NCBI GenBank assembly: GCA_023662725.1 | Contig: JAMPIL010000001.1 | Span: forward strand, 1,134,449 to 1,198,448 | Source: Ruminococcus flavefaciens | GTDB lineage: Bacteria > Bacillota > Clostridia > Oscillospirales > Ruminococcaceae | Direction of reading: 5' to 3' | DNA: 64,000 nucleotides | Part shown: positions 9,045 to 17,989 of the stretch, piece by piece | Position numbering within the stretch: the first letter of the stretch is position 1 | How the letters are laid out: every line of letters starts with the position of its first letter | Notes under the pieces: generated by a model | Told to the model about the DNA's origin: nothing | Databases searched by the model: none | Seen by the model: the letters and a program-made list of their open reading frames with translations, nothing else | Made by a program: the position numbers and the translations under genes

Positions 9045-12000
9045 TCAATCTTCGTCGGACGAATCATCAAGACTGAAACTATCGAAAAGATCATCGTCGT
9101 CATCGCCGATAGCAAAATCGTCTTCGTCATCTTCATCGTCATCAAAACTGAATTCATCCGATTCATCAACTGAAGTGAAAGTATCGTCATCATCGTCGCC
9201 GTCGAGCGAGAAACCTGCGTCCCCGATATCGCTGTCGGAGTAGCTTGTGCTGTCGCCCGTCTCCTCGTCTGCGAACGTCTCGCCGGCAGGCATCGGGTCA
9301 TCGTCGTCAAAGCTCTGCTTAAGGTCGATCTCATCCTGATTAGCGTCAAGAACACGAACATCAAGACAAAGCGACTGCATTTCCTTGATAAGAACCTTGA
9401 ACGATTCCGGAATGCCTGGAGTAGGAACATTCTGTCCCTTAACGATAGCCTCGTAAGTGTTTACACGTCCGATAGTATCATCAGATTTAACAGTAAGGAT
9501 TTCCTGAAGCGTATAAGCTGCGCCGTAAGCTTCAAGCGCCCAAACTTCCATTTCTCCGAAACGCTGACCGCCGAACTGAGCTTTACCGCCCAGAGGCTGC
9601 TGTGTAACGAGAGCATACGGTCCGACAGAACGTGCATGGATCTTATCGTCAACAAGGTGGTGGAGTTTAAGATAATACATATAACCAACAGTAACACGAT
9701 TATCAAATTTCTCACCGGTACGTCCGTCATAAAGAGTAAATTTACCGTCTTCGTTCATTTCAAGAGCCTTTGGATTGATAACCTTATCCATCGAGTTAAG
9801 CTCGAAAATATCGTCACGGTGATTCTTATTTTTTTCATTTGCTTCACGGAAGCAGGCACGGATATCGTCTTCGTGAGCGCCGTCGAATACAGGAGTCATG
9901 ATGTGCCAGCCAAGAGCCTTACAAGCCATACCAAGGTGAACTTCAAGAACCTGACCGATATTCATACGGGAAGGTACGCCCAGAGGGTTAAGAACGATAT
10001 CAAGCGGAGTTCCGTCCGGAAGGAACGGCATATCCTCTTCCGGAAGAATACGGGATACGACACCCTTGTTTCCATGACGTCCAGCCATTTTATCGCCGAC
10101 AGTGATCTTACGCTTCTGAGCGATGTAACAGATAACACGCATATTTACGCCTGCGCTCAACTCGTCGCAGTTTTCTCTTGTGAATACCTTAACGTCAACG
10201 ATTACGCCTGATTCGCCGTGCGGAACTTTAAGTGAATTATCTCGAACTTCTCTTGCCTTTTCGCCGAAAATAGCACGGAGAAGTCTTTCCTCGGCAGTAA
10301 GCTCTGTTTCGCCCTTAGGAGTTACCTTACCGACAAGGATATCGCCGGAATTAACTTCCGAACCGATGCGGATAATACCGTTTTCGTCAAGGTTTGCAAG
10401 AGCGTCGTCGCCGACGTTCGGAATATCACGAGTGATCTCTTCCGGTCCAAGCTTCGTATCACGGCATTCGATCTCATATTCTTCGATATGAACGGATGTG
10501 AATACGTCCTCACGTACAAGGCGCTCGTTAAGAAGAACAGCGTCCTCGTAGTTATAACCCTCCCATGTCATGAATCCAATGAGAGCATTTTTTCCGATTG
10601 ATATTTCGCCGTTTGCCGTTGCAGGACCGTCGGCAAGAACGTCTCCCTTTTTGACTTCTTCGCCTACTGTTACGATAGGTCTCTGATTTACGCAGGTACC
10701 CTGGTTTGAACGCTTGAACTTGATAAGCTCGTATTTATGCTCAAGTCCGTCAGTACCGATAAGATGTATCTTATCGGCGTCAACGTAAGTTACAGTACCG
10801 TCACAGTCGGCAACGATACAAACTCCGGAGTCAACGGCAGCCTTATATTCCATACCGGTTCCAACGAAAGGACGCTCTGTTTTAAGAAGCGGAACAGCCT
10901 GCTTCTGCATGTTAGCTCCCATGAGCGCACGGTTAGCGTCGTCGTTTTCGAGGAACGGGATCATCGAAGTTGCGATAGAAACGACCATCTTAGGCGAAAC
11001 GTCCATGTAATCGACAGTTTCTCTCGGACATTCAAGGATCTGGTCACGGTAACGTGCGTTTACACGAGGTCTTGCGAGCTTGCCTTCCTCTGTGAGAGGC
11101 TCGTTTGCCTGAGCAACGATGAAGTTATCCTCCATATCGGCGGTCATATAAACAACATCGTTTGTAACGATGCCGGTTTCCTTGTCAACCTTTCTGTAAG
11201 GAGCTTCAATAAAGCCGTATTCGTTGATTCTTGCGAAAGTAGCGAGGTAAGAAATAAGTCCGATATTAGGACCTTCAGGAGTTTCGATAGGACACATTCT
11301 TCCGTAATGGCTGTAGTGAACGTCACGAACCTCGAATCCTGCACGGTCTCTTGAAAGACCTCCCGGACCAAGGGCTGAAAGTCTTCTTTTATGAGTAAGC
11401 TCAGAAAGAGGATTGTTCTGATCCATGAACTGTGAAAGCGGTGAGGAGCAGAAGAATTCCTTCATAGCCGAAGAAATAGGTCTTATATTGATAAGAGACT
11501 GCGGAGTGAGCGTATTCACATCCTGAGTCTGGATATTCATTCTTTCACGGATACTTCTTTCCATTCTTGCGTATCCGATTCTGAACTGATTCTGGAGAAG
11601 CTCGCCTACGCTTCTGATACGTCTGTTGCCGAGATGGTCGATATCATCAACTGTACCAACACCCTCGCAGAGGTTAAGGAAATAGCTTATCGTAGCGTAC
11701 ATATCGTCGAGAATAATATGCTTTGGAACAAGCTCGTCGGCACGCTTTTTGATATTTTCTTCAAGCTCTTCCGCATCAGCAGAAGTCTCCATGATCTCTC
11801 TGAGAACCTTATACGAAACCTTTTCGTTGATACCGTACTTAGTTGCGTCGAAATCGATATATCCGGCAATATCAACCATACCGTTACCGATTATCTTAGC
11901 GGTTCTCTCAACCATACGGATAGAAGTTTCACCACGTTCATCGGTAAAATATTCCTTGGCTTCAACGTTTACGAAAGCGTAGTAAACGCCTGCCTGTTCG

Positions 12001-12959
12001 ATCTCGCAGGCTTTCTCGTATGAAACTGTTTCACCCTCGTCAGCCATAATTTCGCCTGTGTTAGGATTGATAACGGGCTGAGCGAGAATATGTCCGGCAA
12101 GACGTGAAGCGATGCCGAGCTTTTTGTTGTATTTATATCTTCCGAAACGGCAGAGATCATATCTCTTTGCGTCGAAGAAGAGGTTATTGAGGTGAGTAAC
12201 CGCACTCTCTACCGTCGGAGGCTCGCCCGGACGGAGCTTCTTGTAAACATCGATAAGAGCGTCGGAGTTATTCTTAGTCTGGTCTTTCTGGAGAATAGTC
12301 TGCTTAAGACGTTCGTCCTCGCCGAACATCTCGTAGATCTCCTCGTCTGTACCAACACCCAGCGCTCTGATGAAAGTAGTGAGCGGAATTTTTCTGTTTT
12401 TATCGATACGAACGTAGATAACGTCGTTTGAATCCATTTCGTATTCGAGCCATGCGCCACGGTTCGGGATAACGGTCGTGCTGAAAAGATCTTTACCGGT
12501 CTTATCCTTTTCAAAAGCGTAGTAAACGCCGGGCGAACGAACAAGCTGTGAAACGATAACACGCTCTGCGCCGTTGATAACAAAGGTTCCGCTGTCTGTC
12601 ATGAGAGGGAAATCGCCCATGTAGATTTCGCTTTCGCTTACAGCGCCTGTTTCTTTATTGCAGAGAGTAGCGGTCGCTCTCATTGCGACCTGATAAGTAG
12701 CACCTCTTGACTTGCATTCTGCGAGAGTATACTTGGGAGTATCATCGAATCTGTAATCCTTGAAATTGAGTACAAGATTTCCGTTATAGTCAGTAATAGC
12801 GGTCATATCACGGAAAACTTCACGCAGACCCTCGTTTCTGAACCACTCGTAAGAGTTTTTCTGAACCTCGATAAGGTTCGGCATTTCGAGAGGCTCGGTA
12901 ATTTTACCGAAGCTCATTCTGACATTTTTTCCCAACTGCTTAGGTGTAACATTCACCAT
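9045..12959 (-). CDS. rpoB: DNA-directed RNA polymerase subunit beta
   Basis: 1304 residues. The rifampicin-binding cluster ([18 protein letters not shown], then [17 protein letters not shown]) has the wild-type, sensitive residues, followed by the conserved GPNIGLI. The C-terminal catalytic region contains [13 protein letters not shown] and the [18 protein letters not shown] segment. After the usual end (DLKQSF) there is an extra 87-residue tail (1218-1304) that is about half Asp/Glu. It is preceded by AAGGAGG. The gene begins the operon: rplJ/rplL, the usual upstream partners, are absent and a promoter of its own is visible at 13154-13182. Confidence 0.98.
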   Translation of the reverse strand: MVNVTPKQLGKNVRMSFGKITEPLEMPNLIEVQKNSYEWFRNEGLREVFRDMTAITDYNGNLVLNFKDYRFDDTPKYTLAECKSRGATYQVAMRATATLCNKETGAVSESEIYMGDFPLMTDSGTFVINGAERVIVSQLVRSPGVYYAFEKDKTGKDLFSTTVIPNRGAWLEYEMDSNDVIYVRIDKNRKIPLTTFIRALGVGTDEEIYEMFGEDERLKQTILQKDQTKNNSDALIDVYKKLRPGEPPTVESAVTHLNNLFFDAKRYDLCRFGRYKYNKKLGIASRLAGHILAQPVINPNTGEIMADEGETVSYEKACEIEQAGVYYAFVNVEAKEYFTDERGETSIRMVERTAKIIGNGMVDIAGYIDFDATKYGINEKVSYKVLREIMETSADAEELEENIKKRADELVPKHIILDDMYATISYFLNLCEGVGTVDDIDHLGNRRIRSVGELLQNQFRIGYARMERSIRERMNIQTQDVNTLTPQSLINIRPISSAMKEFFCSSPLSQFMDQNNPLSELTHKRRLSALGPGGLSRDRAGFEVRDVHYSHYGRMCPIETPEGPNIGLISYLATFARINEYGFIEAPYRKVDKETGIVTNDVVYMTADMEDNFIVAQANEPLTEEGKLARPRVNARYRDQILECPRETVDYMDVSPKMVVSIATSMIPFLENDDANRALMGANMQKQAVPLLKTERPFVGTGMEYKAAVDSGVCIVADCDGTVTYVDADKIHLIGTDGLEHKYELIKFKRSNQGTCVNQRPIVTVGEEVKKGDVLADGPATANGEISIGKNALIGFMTWEGYNYEDAVLLNERLVREDVFTSVHIEEYEIECRDTKLGPEEITRDIPNVGDDALANLDENGIIRIGSEVNSGDILVGKVTPKGETELTAEERLLRAIFGEKAREVRDNSLKVPHGESGVIVDVKVFTRENCDELSAGVNMRVICYIAQKRKITVGDKMAGRHGNKGVVSRILPEEDMPFLPDGTPLDIVLNPLGVPSRMNIGQVLEVHLGMACKALGWHIMTPVFDGAHEDDIRACFREANEKNKNHRDDIFELNSMDKVINPKALEMNEDGKFTLYDGRTGEKFDNRVTVGYMYYLKLHHLVDDKIHARSVGPYALVTQQPLGGKAQFGGQRFGEMEVWALEAYGAAYTLQEILTVKSDDTIGRVNTYEAIVKGQNVPTPGIPESFKVLIKEMQSLCLDVRVLDANQDEIDLKQSFDDDDPMPAGETFADEETGDSTSYSDSDIGDAGFSLDGDDDDDTFTSVDESDEFSFDDDEDDEDDFAIGDDDDDLFDSFSLDDSSDED

Positions 12960-13079
12960 AGGCGGAACCTCCTTATTTTTTGCTTGACCGGACTAAAAAG
13001 CTGTTTTTACCAACTTTAAATCCGGATAATTTAACTGGCTGCCGACATCTGCGGCGGAGAAGAATTTTTCTGAAAACCA

Positions 13080-13108
13080 TTGACAAATAACTTTGGATAT
13101 GATATAAT
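13080..13108 (+). promoter_or_regulatory. plus-strand promoter inside the rpoB leader
   Basis: TTGACA (13080-13085), exactly 17 bp, TATAAT (13103-13108). Transcription would start near 13115 and run rightward into the rpoB promoter region, meeting a terminator at 13209-13243. Confidence 0.7.
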
Positions 13109-13153
13109 ATCTATCGGAAAAAGCAAAATCTTCTCATACCGATACATTTTATA

Positions 13154-13182
13154 ATTATAATATATTATTGTAGCTATGTCAA
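13154..13182 (-). promoter_or_regulatory. rpoBC promoter
   Basis: On the minus strand TTGACA (13177-13182), 17 bp, TATAAT (13154-13159). It gives rpoB an untranslated leader of about 185 nt. Confidence 0.8.
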
Positions 13183-13208
13183 GAGGATTTGGAAATATTT
13201 ATCAGAAT

Positions 13209-13243
13209 CACCGGATTTTCAAAATAATTCCGGTGCTTTTTTG
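13209..13243 (+). terminator. Rho-independent terminator
   Basis: CACCGGA (13209-13215) pairs with TCCGGTG (13229-13235), followed by a T-run. There is no plus-strand gene upstream except the predicted short transcript from the promoter at 13080. Confidence 0.75.
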
Positions 13244-13280
13244 TTTCATTTTACAGATTCATTTTCCTCAGTAAAAACGC

Positions 13281-13309
13281 TTGATTAAAATTATTTTTTA
13301 TGGTATTAT
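13281..13309 (+). promoter_or_regulatory. promoter of the ABC-F gene
   Basis: TTGATT (13281-13286), 17 bp, TATTAT (13304-13309), 32 bp before the start codon. Confidence 0.65.
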
Positions 13310-13341
13310 TATGATGAATATTTAATAAAGGAAGAAATATT

Positions 13342-15267
13342 ATGCTTGCAAGCCTTATCAATATAAATAAATTCTATAACGGAAACCAGCTTCTCCGCAA
13401 TATATCGCTGATCATTGATGAAACTGACAAGATCGGTCTTGTCGGAAACAACGGATGCGGAAAATCCACTCTGCTGAAAATTCTGACGGGAAGCGTCGAG
13501 CCGGACAGGTTTACTGAAAAAGACGGCATCGTCTCCCTCGCTTCAAAAACGACCATTGGCTACCTTGAGCAAATGGGCGGACTCAACTCCGAAAGTACAG
13601 TAATAGATGAGATGAGAGGCGTATTTTCTGCGATTTACAGAGCAATAGACCGCCTGCGTGAAATCGAAGTCGAAATTGGAATGGGAGACAACTCCTCAGC
13701 GGATGAATATCAGCAACTCTCATCGTGGCTCGAAGCTAACGACGGTTACAACGTTGATGTTAAGATACGAATGATACTTAACGGAATGGGATTCTCGGAG
13801 GAAGAACTTTTCCGCAATATATCAGGATTCAGCGGCGGTGAGAAAACACGCCTCTGCATCTCAAAGCTTCTTTTGGAAGAACCGAATCTGCTTATCCTCG
13901 ACGAACCGACAAACCACCTTGACTTCAAGACCATTATGTGGCTTGAGGATTACCTCCGATCCTACAAAGGAGCTGTTCTCATAGTTTCCCACGACCGTTA
14001 TTTCCTGGATAGGTTATGCACGTCGATATGCGAAATTGAAAGAGGAATTTTAACCAGATATAAGGGCAATTACTCAGCTTTTGTCCGTCAGCGGGAGGAA
14101 AATGATGCACGCCGTGAAAAAGAGTATGAGATACAGCAGAAGCAGATCGCTCATATGGAGGAATATATAGCGAAGAATCTTGTTCGTGCCTCAACTACAA
14201 AAATGGCTCAGAGCCGACGTAAACAGCTCGAGAAAATGGAACGCATCGAGAAACCGGCGCATGATACCAGATCCGCAAAAATCAGATTTACATATGCCGT
14301 TGAACCGCCTATAGATATTCTGAAAGTAAAAAATGCCGATATCTCCGTTGGCGACGGTTCAAACAGAAAAACGCTTGTCGACGATATAAGCTTTGATGTT
14401 CGCAGAGCCGAAAAAATCGGTATTATCGGCGATAACGGAATCGGAAAATCAACGCTTTTGCGTATCATTCAGGAACAACTTCCGCATAAGGGAACGATTC
14501 GATGGAACAGCAATATAAAAATCTCCTACTTTGAACAGGAGGGGACAAATCTGAACCGTGAACTATCTGTTATGGAAGAACTGCACAGCCGTTATCCGTC
14601 TATGTCCGAACTTGAGGTGCGAAGCCTTCTTGCTCAGGTAAGACTGGTCGGAGAGAACGTTTTCAAAGAGACCGGAGTCATCAGCGGCGGCGAACGTGCA
14701 AAGCTATGTTTCGCCATTATGATGCAGGAACACGGCAACGTTCTCATTCTTGACGAACCGACGAATCATCTTGATCTGTCGTCGAAAGAAGCTATTGAAG
14801 AAGCGCTTGAAGAATATACGGGAACTATTATTTTCGTATCGCACGACCGTTATCTTCTCAGCAAAATAGCCGACCGTCTTATCGAGCTTACTAACGGCGG
14901 ATTCCGTCTCCACAACTACGGCTTCGAGAAGTATCTTGATGTTCTCCGTGAAGAGCAAGCCGAACAGAAGCGTATTGCCGACGCCGAAAAATTTGCCAGA
15001 AACGCAGAAGCAGCGAAAGAAAAATCAGTAAAGAATTATCGCAGCAAACAGCAACGAAGCGCTGATGCAGCAAGGAAAAACGAGATGCGCCGTCTTGAAA
15101 AGGAAATAGACGAATTCCAGTTAAAAATTGATTCTCTTACAGAAGAGATAGGTAAAGAAGAAGTTTACAGCGATTACGAGCTCATGAACAGCAAATGCCT
15201 TGAAATAGAGACTTTGAAACAAAAAATAGACGAAAATTTTGAACTCCTAATTGAGCTTGATCAATAA
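13342..15267 (+). CDS. ABC-F family ATPase (ribosome-associated type)
   Basis: 641 residues with two ABC ATPase domains and no membrane segments, the ABC-F arrangement. Walker A motifs are GNNGCGKST (35-43) and GDNGIGKST (near 363). Signature motifs are SGGEKTRL (near 164) and SGGERAKL (near 448). Each Walker B ends LILDEPTNHLD, with the catalytic Glu kept. An interdomain linker with ARREKEYEIQQKQ helices and a C-terminal coiled coil (about 545-641) are present. ABC-F proteins act on the ribosome as translation factors or antibiotic-protection proteins. Which subfamily this belongs to needs a phylogeny, so resistance should not be assumed. Own promoter at 13281. Confidence 0.92.
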   Translation: MLASLININKFYNGNQLLRNISLIIDETDKIGLVGNNGCGKSTLLKILTGSVEPDRFTEKDGIVSLASKTTIGYLEQMGGLNSESTVIDEMRGVFSAIYRAIDRLREIEVEIGMGDNSSADEYQQLSSWLEANDGYNVDVKIRMILNGMGFSEEELFRNISGFSGGEKTRLCISKLLLEEPNLLILDEPTNHLDFKTIMWLEDYLRSYKGAVLIVSHDRYFLDRLCTSICEIERGILTRYKGNYSAFVRQREENDARREKEYEIQQKQIAHMEEYIAKNLVRASTTKMAQSRRKQLEKMERIEKPAHDTRSAKIRFTYAVEPPIDILKVKNADISVGDGSNRKTLVDDISFDVRRAEKIGIIGDNGIGKSTLLRIIQEQLPHKGTIRWNSNIKISYFEQEGTNLNRELSVMEELHSRYPSMSELEVRSLLAQVRLVGENVFKETGVISGGERAKLCFAIMMQEHGNVLILDEPTNHLDLSSKEAIEEALEEYTGTIIFVSHDRYLLSKIADRLIELTNGGFRLHNYGFEKYLDVLREEQAEQKRIADAEKFARNAEAAKEKSVKNYRSKQQRSADAARKNEMRRLEKEIDEFQLKIDSLTEEIGKEEVYSDYELMNSKCLEIETLKQKIDENFELLIELDQ

Positions 15268-15353
15268 TTTTTGTACAAGTATTCTATTTTTCAGTAGATA
15301 ATCATTTGTTAATTGTTGCAAATTGCCAAAAATCACTTTTAATGAAAAAACTA

Positions 15354-15382
15354 TTGAAAAAAAGCAGGAAATGTGTTATAAT
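15354..15382 (+). promoter_or_regulatory. scfA promoter
   Basis: TTGAAA (15354-15359), 17 bp, TATAAT (15377-15382), 36 bp upstream of the SCIFF start codon. Confidence 0.75.
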
Positions 15383-15417
15383 GGTGTAAATTGATTTTGC
15401 ATTGGGAGGGAAATAAA

Positions 15418-15555
15418 ATGAAACATATCAAGACTATCAATAAGGCTAACCTTAAGGAGTCTGCTCAGAAGGGCGGCTGCGGTAAGTGTCAGGCTTCATG
15501 TCAGTCTGCTTGCAAGACTTCTTGCACTGTTGCTAACCAGAAGTGCGAGAGATAA
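15418..15555 (+). CDS. scfA: SCIFF ribosomal peptide precursor (six cysteines in forty-five residues)
   Basis: Exactly 45 residues. The leader-like N-terminus begins MKHIKTINKANL, then come a Gly pair and six cysteines at 21, 24, 28, 32, 36 and 43. This matches the SCIFF family found across Clostridia. In studied members the maturase next door forms sulfur-to-carbon thioether links from Cys to Thr-type residues (a ranthipeptide). A strong GGGAGGG ribosome site and a consensus promoter suggest high expression. No dedicated protease or exporter is adjacent, so the mature peptide's fate is unclear. Confidence 0.95.
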   Translation: MKHIKTINKANLKESAQKGGCGKCQASCQSACKTSCTVANQKCER

Positions 15556-15590
15556 TTGTAACTGTAAAGGTTTATTAAAGACTCGTTCGG

Positions 15591-15621
15591 GGCGGTATTG
15601 TTTAATACTGCCTCAATTTTT
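15591..15621 (+). terminator. attenuator-like hairpin between peptide and maturase genes
   Basis: GGCGGTATT (15591-15599) pairs with AATACTGCC (15604-15612; one G-T pair) and is followed by tcaattttt. It lies within the 84-bp gap of the scfA-scfB operon. A leaky terminator here would yield much more peptide than maturase message. Confidence 0.6.
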
Positions 15622-15639
15622 ATGAAAGGTATGTTTAAT

Positions 15640-17007
15640 ATGATACATAAATACAAGCTCAACGGCTTAAATATCGTTCTTGATGTAAACAGCGGCGGAG
15701 TTCATCTTGTGGACGAGCTTACATATGATCTTCTTGATAATGTCGAGCCGCCTTTTGAAGAGAAATGTCCGGAAAAGGTCATTGAAAAGCTTTCTAAAGT
15801 CTATAAAAAGGAAGATATCGAATCATGCTATGCTGAAATTGTCGAACTTTATAACGACAAAATTCTCTTCTCACCTGATGATTACGAGAAGTATGCGCAG
15901 TATTCCGTTGCTTCCCCAGTTAAGGCAATGTGCCTAAATATCGCTCATGACTGCAATTTAAGATGCAAATACTGCTTCGCTTCAACAGGCGATTTCGGTA
16001 AGGGACGTAAGCTTATGTCCTTTGAAACAGGAAAGCACGCCATTGATTTTCTCCTCGAAAATTCCGGCGACCGTCCTAATCTCGAACTCGATTTCTTCGG
16101 CGGAGAACCGCTTATGAACTTCGATACCGTTAAAAAAATTGTTGAATACGCAAGAAGCCGTGAAGGAGAATACGGCAAGAAGTTCCGTTTCACTATTACA
16201 ACTAACGGTCTTCTTCTTGACGATGATAAAATCGACTTCATCAACAAGGAAATGTCAAACGTCGTTCTCTCTATCGACGGAAGAAAGGAAATAAACGACT
16301 ATTTCCGTGTTCGTGTTGACGGAAGCGGCTGTTATGATAAGATCCTTCCCGCTTTCAAAAAGCTGGTTGCCGGCAGAGGCGATAAGGAATACTACGTTCG
16401 AGGCACATTCACTAACCGAAACACAGACTTCTCCGAGGACGTTTTCAGCCTTTATAACGAAGGTTTCGACCAGATATCTGTTGAACCGGTTGTCGGTGAT
16501 TCCGATGAATTTGCACTTACCGAAAAAGACCTTCCGGCTGTTTTCAAAGAGTACGAAAATCTCGCCAACCGCATTCTCGAAAACGAGAAAAATGGCGGTA
16601 AATTCAACTTCTTCCACTTCATGATAGACCTTGATCAAGGCCCTTGCGCTATAAAACGACTTCGTGGATGCGGATGCGGAAACGACTATGTCGCCGTTAC
16701 TCCCGACGGAGATATCTTCCCCTGTCACCAGTTTGTCGGTATTGACGAATACAAAATGGGCAACATTGACGAAGGTACTTTCGATCAGGAGATGAAAGCT
16801 GATTTTGCGAAAGCTCACGTTTATTCCAAACCTGAATGTAAAAAATGCTGGGCTAAATTCTACTGCTCCGGCGGATGCAACGCTAACAATTATCAGTATA
16901 TGGGGGATATCAGGACTGCTCACAAGCTTTCATGTCAGCTCGAAAAGAAGCGTCTTGAGTGCGCTATCATGATGAAAGCTATAAGAATGCTCGATTCCGC
17001 TGAATAA
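15640..17007 (+). CDS. scfB: SCIFF peptide radical-SAM maturase
   Basis: 455 residues from the ATG at 15640, chosen because MIHKYKLNG is the family's usual beginning and AAAGG lies 10 bp upstream. The radical-SAM cluster motif C-x3-C-x2-C appears as CNLRCKYCF at about residues 105-113. The C-terminal SPASM region is Cys-rich (CGCGNDY...CHQF, then CKKCWAKFYCSGGC) and should hold auxiliary 4Fe-4S clusters. The N-terminal part is the peptide-recognition (RRE-like) domain. The enzyme installs thioether cross-links in the SCIFF peptide encoded just upstream. Confidence 0.95.
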   Translation: MIHKYKLNGLNIVLDVNSGGVHLVDELTYDLLDNVEPPFEEKCPEKVIEKLSKVYKKEDIESCYAEIVELYNDKILFSPDDYEKYAQYSVASPVKAMCLNIAHDCNLRCKYCFASTGDFGKGRKLMSFETGKHAIDFLLENSGDRPNLELDFFGGEPLMNFDTVKKIVEYARSREGEYGKKFRFTITTNGLLLDDDKIDFINKEMSNVVLSIDGRKEINDYFRVRVDGSGCYDKILPAFKKLVAGRGDKEYYVRGTFTNRNTDFSEDVFSLYNEGFDQISVEPVVGDSDEFALTEKDLPAVFKEYENLANRILENEKNGGKFNFFHFMIDLDQGPCAIKRLRGCGCGNDYVAVTPDGDIFPCHQFVGIDEYKMGNIDEGTFDQEMKADFAKAHVYSKPECKKCWAKFYCSGGCNANNYQYMGDIRTAHKLSCQLEKKRLECAIMMKAIRMLDSAE

Positions 17008-17080
17008 CATCACAGCGACATCTTTGCTAAACTCAAATTATCATCGAACAAATGAAAAAATTTGTTTTCTGCAAAATCAA

Positions 17081-17115
17081 AAGGACGAACCCATTAAAAG
17101 TTCGTCCTTTTTATT
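17081..17115. terminator. bidirectional terminator scfB / folD
   Basis: AAGGACGAAC (17081-17090) and GTTCGTCCTT (17100-17109) form a perfect 10-bp stem with A/T runs on both sides. It lies between convergent scfB and folD. Confidence 0.85.
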
Positions 17116-17120
17116 ATTTG

Positions 17121-17987
17121 TTAATTATTCGATTTCTTTCCAGCCTGCTGAATTGCCGCTGTGAGAGTATTTTTCATAAGCATAGCAATGGTCATTGGTC
17201 CAACTCCGCCCGGAACAGGAGTTATATAAGAAGCCTTCTTTTCAGCTGATTCAAACTCAACGTCGCCGCAAAGTTTACCGTTTTCGAGTCTGTTCATGCC
17301 AACGTCAATAACGACTGCCCCCTCCTTTATCATATCGCCGGTAACAAAGTTAGCTCTTCCGACTGCTGCAACAAGAATATCCGCATTAAGGCATATCTCC
17401 TTGAGATTTTTGGTTTTTGAATGACATATGGTAACAGTTCCGTTCTGGTGAAGAAGAAGCATAGCCATCGGTTTGCCGACGATGTTGCTTCTTCCGATAA
17501 CAACACAGTTCTTTCCGGTTATATCAGTTCCTGTACTTTCAATAAGTCTCATTACACCAGCCGGAGTACATGGCAGGAAAGCGTACTCACCTATCATAAT
17601 TTTTCCAACATTTACAGCGTGAAATGCGTCAACGTCCTTTGCAGGAGAAATAGCCTCGATAACTGTTTTCTCGTTGATATGCGAAGGCAGCGGAAGCTGA
17701 ACCAGAATTCCGTTCACCTTATCGTCACGGTTGAGAACATTGATAAGATCAAGGAGCTGTTCCTGAGTTGTATTTTCGTCAAGCGCATACTCGTATGAAT
17801 TGAATCCAACAGCTTCGCAAGCCTTTTTCTTATTGTTAACATAAACTCTTGATGCCGGATTGTTTCCAACAATAACTACCGCAAGACCTATTTTAAGTCC
17901 CATTTCCTCTTTAAGTCTTGCTGCTTCTTCAGCAACCTCCTGTTTAACGCTTGCTGAAACTGCTTTTCCGTCAATGATCTGTGCCAT
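17121..17987 (-). CDS. folD: bifunctional methylenetetrahydrofolate dehydrogenase / cyclohydrolase
   Basis: 288 residues, standard length. FolD interconverts 5,10-methylene-THF, methenyl-THF and 10-formyl-THF in the cytoplasm, feeding purine synthesis and Met-tRNA formylation. Conserved motifs are seen in order: YVNNKKKACEAVGF with the catalytic Lys, GILVQLPLP, and the NADP-binding VIGRSNIVGKPMA. The C-terminal TPVPGGVGPMT is also present. An AGGAGG precedes the ATG. It lies 2 bp after lgt and probably shares its transcript with lgt and the two M16 peptidases. Confidence 0.97.
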   Translation of the reverse strand: MAQIIDGKAVSASVKQEVAEEAARLKEEMGLKIGLAVVIVGNNPASRVYVNNKKKACEAVGFNSYEYALDENTTQEQLLDLINVLNRDDKVNGILVQLPLPSHINEKTVIEAISPAKDVDAFHAVNVGKIMIGEYAFLPCTPAGVMRLIESTGTDITGKNCVVIGRSNIVGKPMAMLLLHQNGTVTICHSKTKNLKEICLNADILVAAVGRANFVTGDMIKEGAVVIDVGMNRLENGKLCGDVEFESAEKKASYITPVPGGVGPMTIAMLMKNTLTAAIQQAGKKSNN

Positions 17988-17989
17988 AA

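Larger units (their letters stand above)
13115..13243 (+). ncRNA. possible small RNA between rpoB and the ABC-F gene
   Basis: The interval has a perfect consensus promoter at its left end and a good Rho-independent terminator at its right end. It contains no ribosome site or recognisable reading frame. The predicted RNA is about 130 nt and could form a hairpin (TATCGG with CCGATA, about 13112-13143). Its first about 30 nt would be complementary to the 5' end of the rpoB message. The remainder of 12960-13341 holds only promoters and this terminator. Confidence 0.35.

Noticed and set aside
10737..11354. Open frame of 205 codons antisense to rpoB
   Set aside because: Shadow of rpoB; composition and hydrophobicity pattern are not protein-like.
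13176..13274. Short plus-strand frame (32 codons) within the rpoB/ABC-F gap
   Set aside because: No ribosome site; it runs through the terminator at 13209-13243.
16255..16923. Open frame of 222 codons opposite the SCIFF maturase
   Set aside because: Lies wholly inside scfB on the other strand and has no ribosome site.
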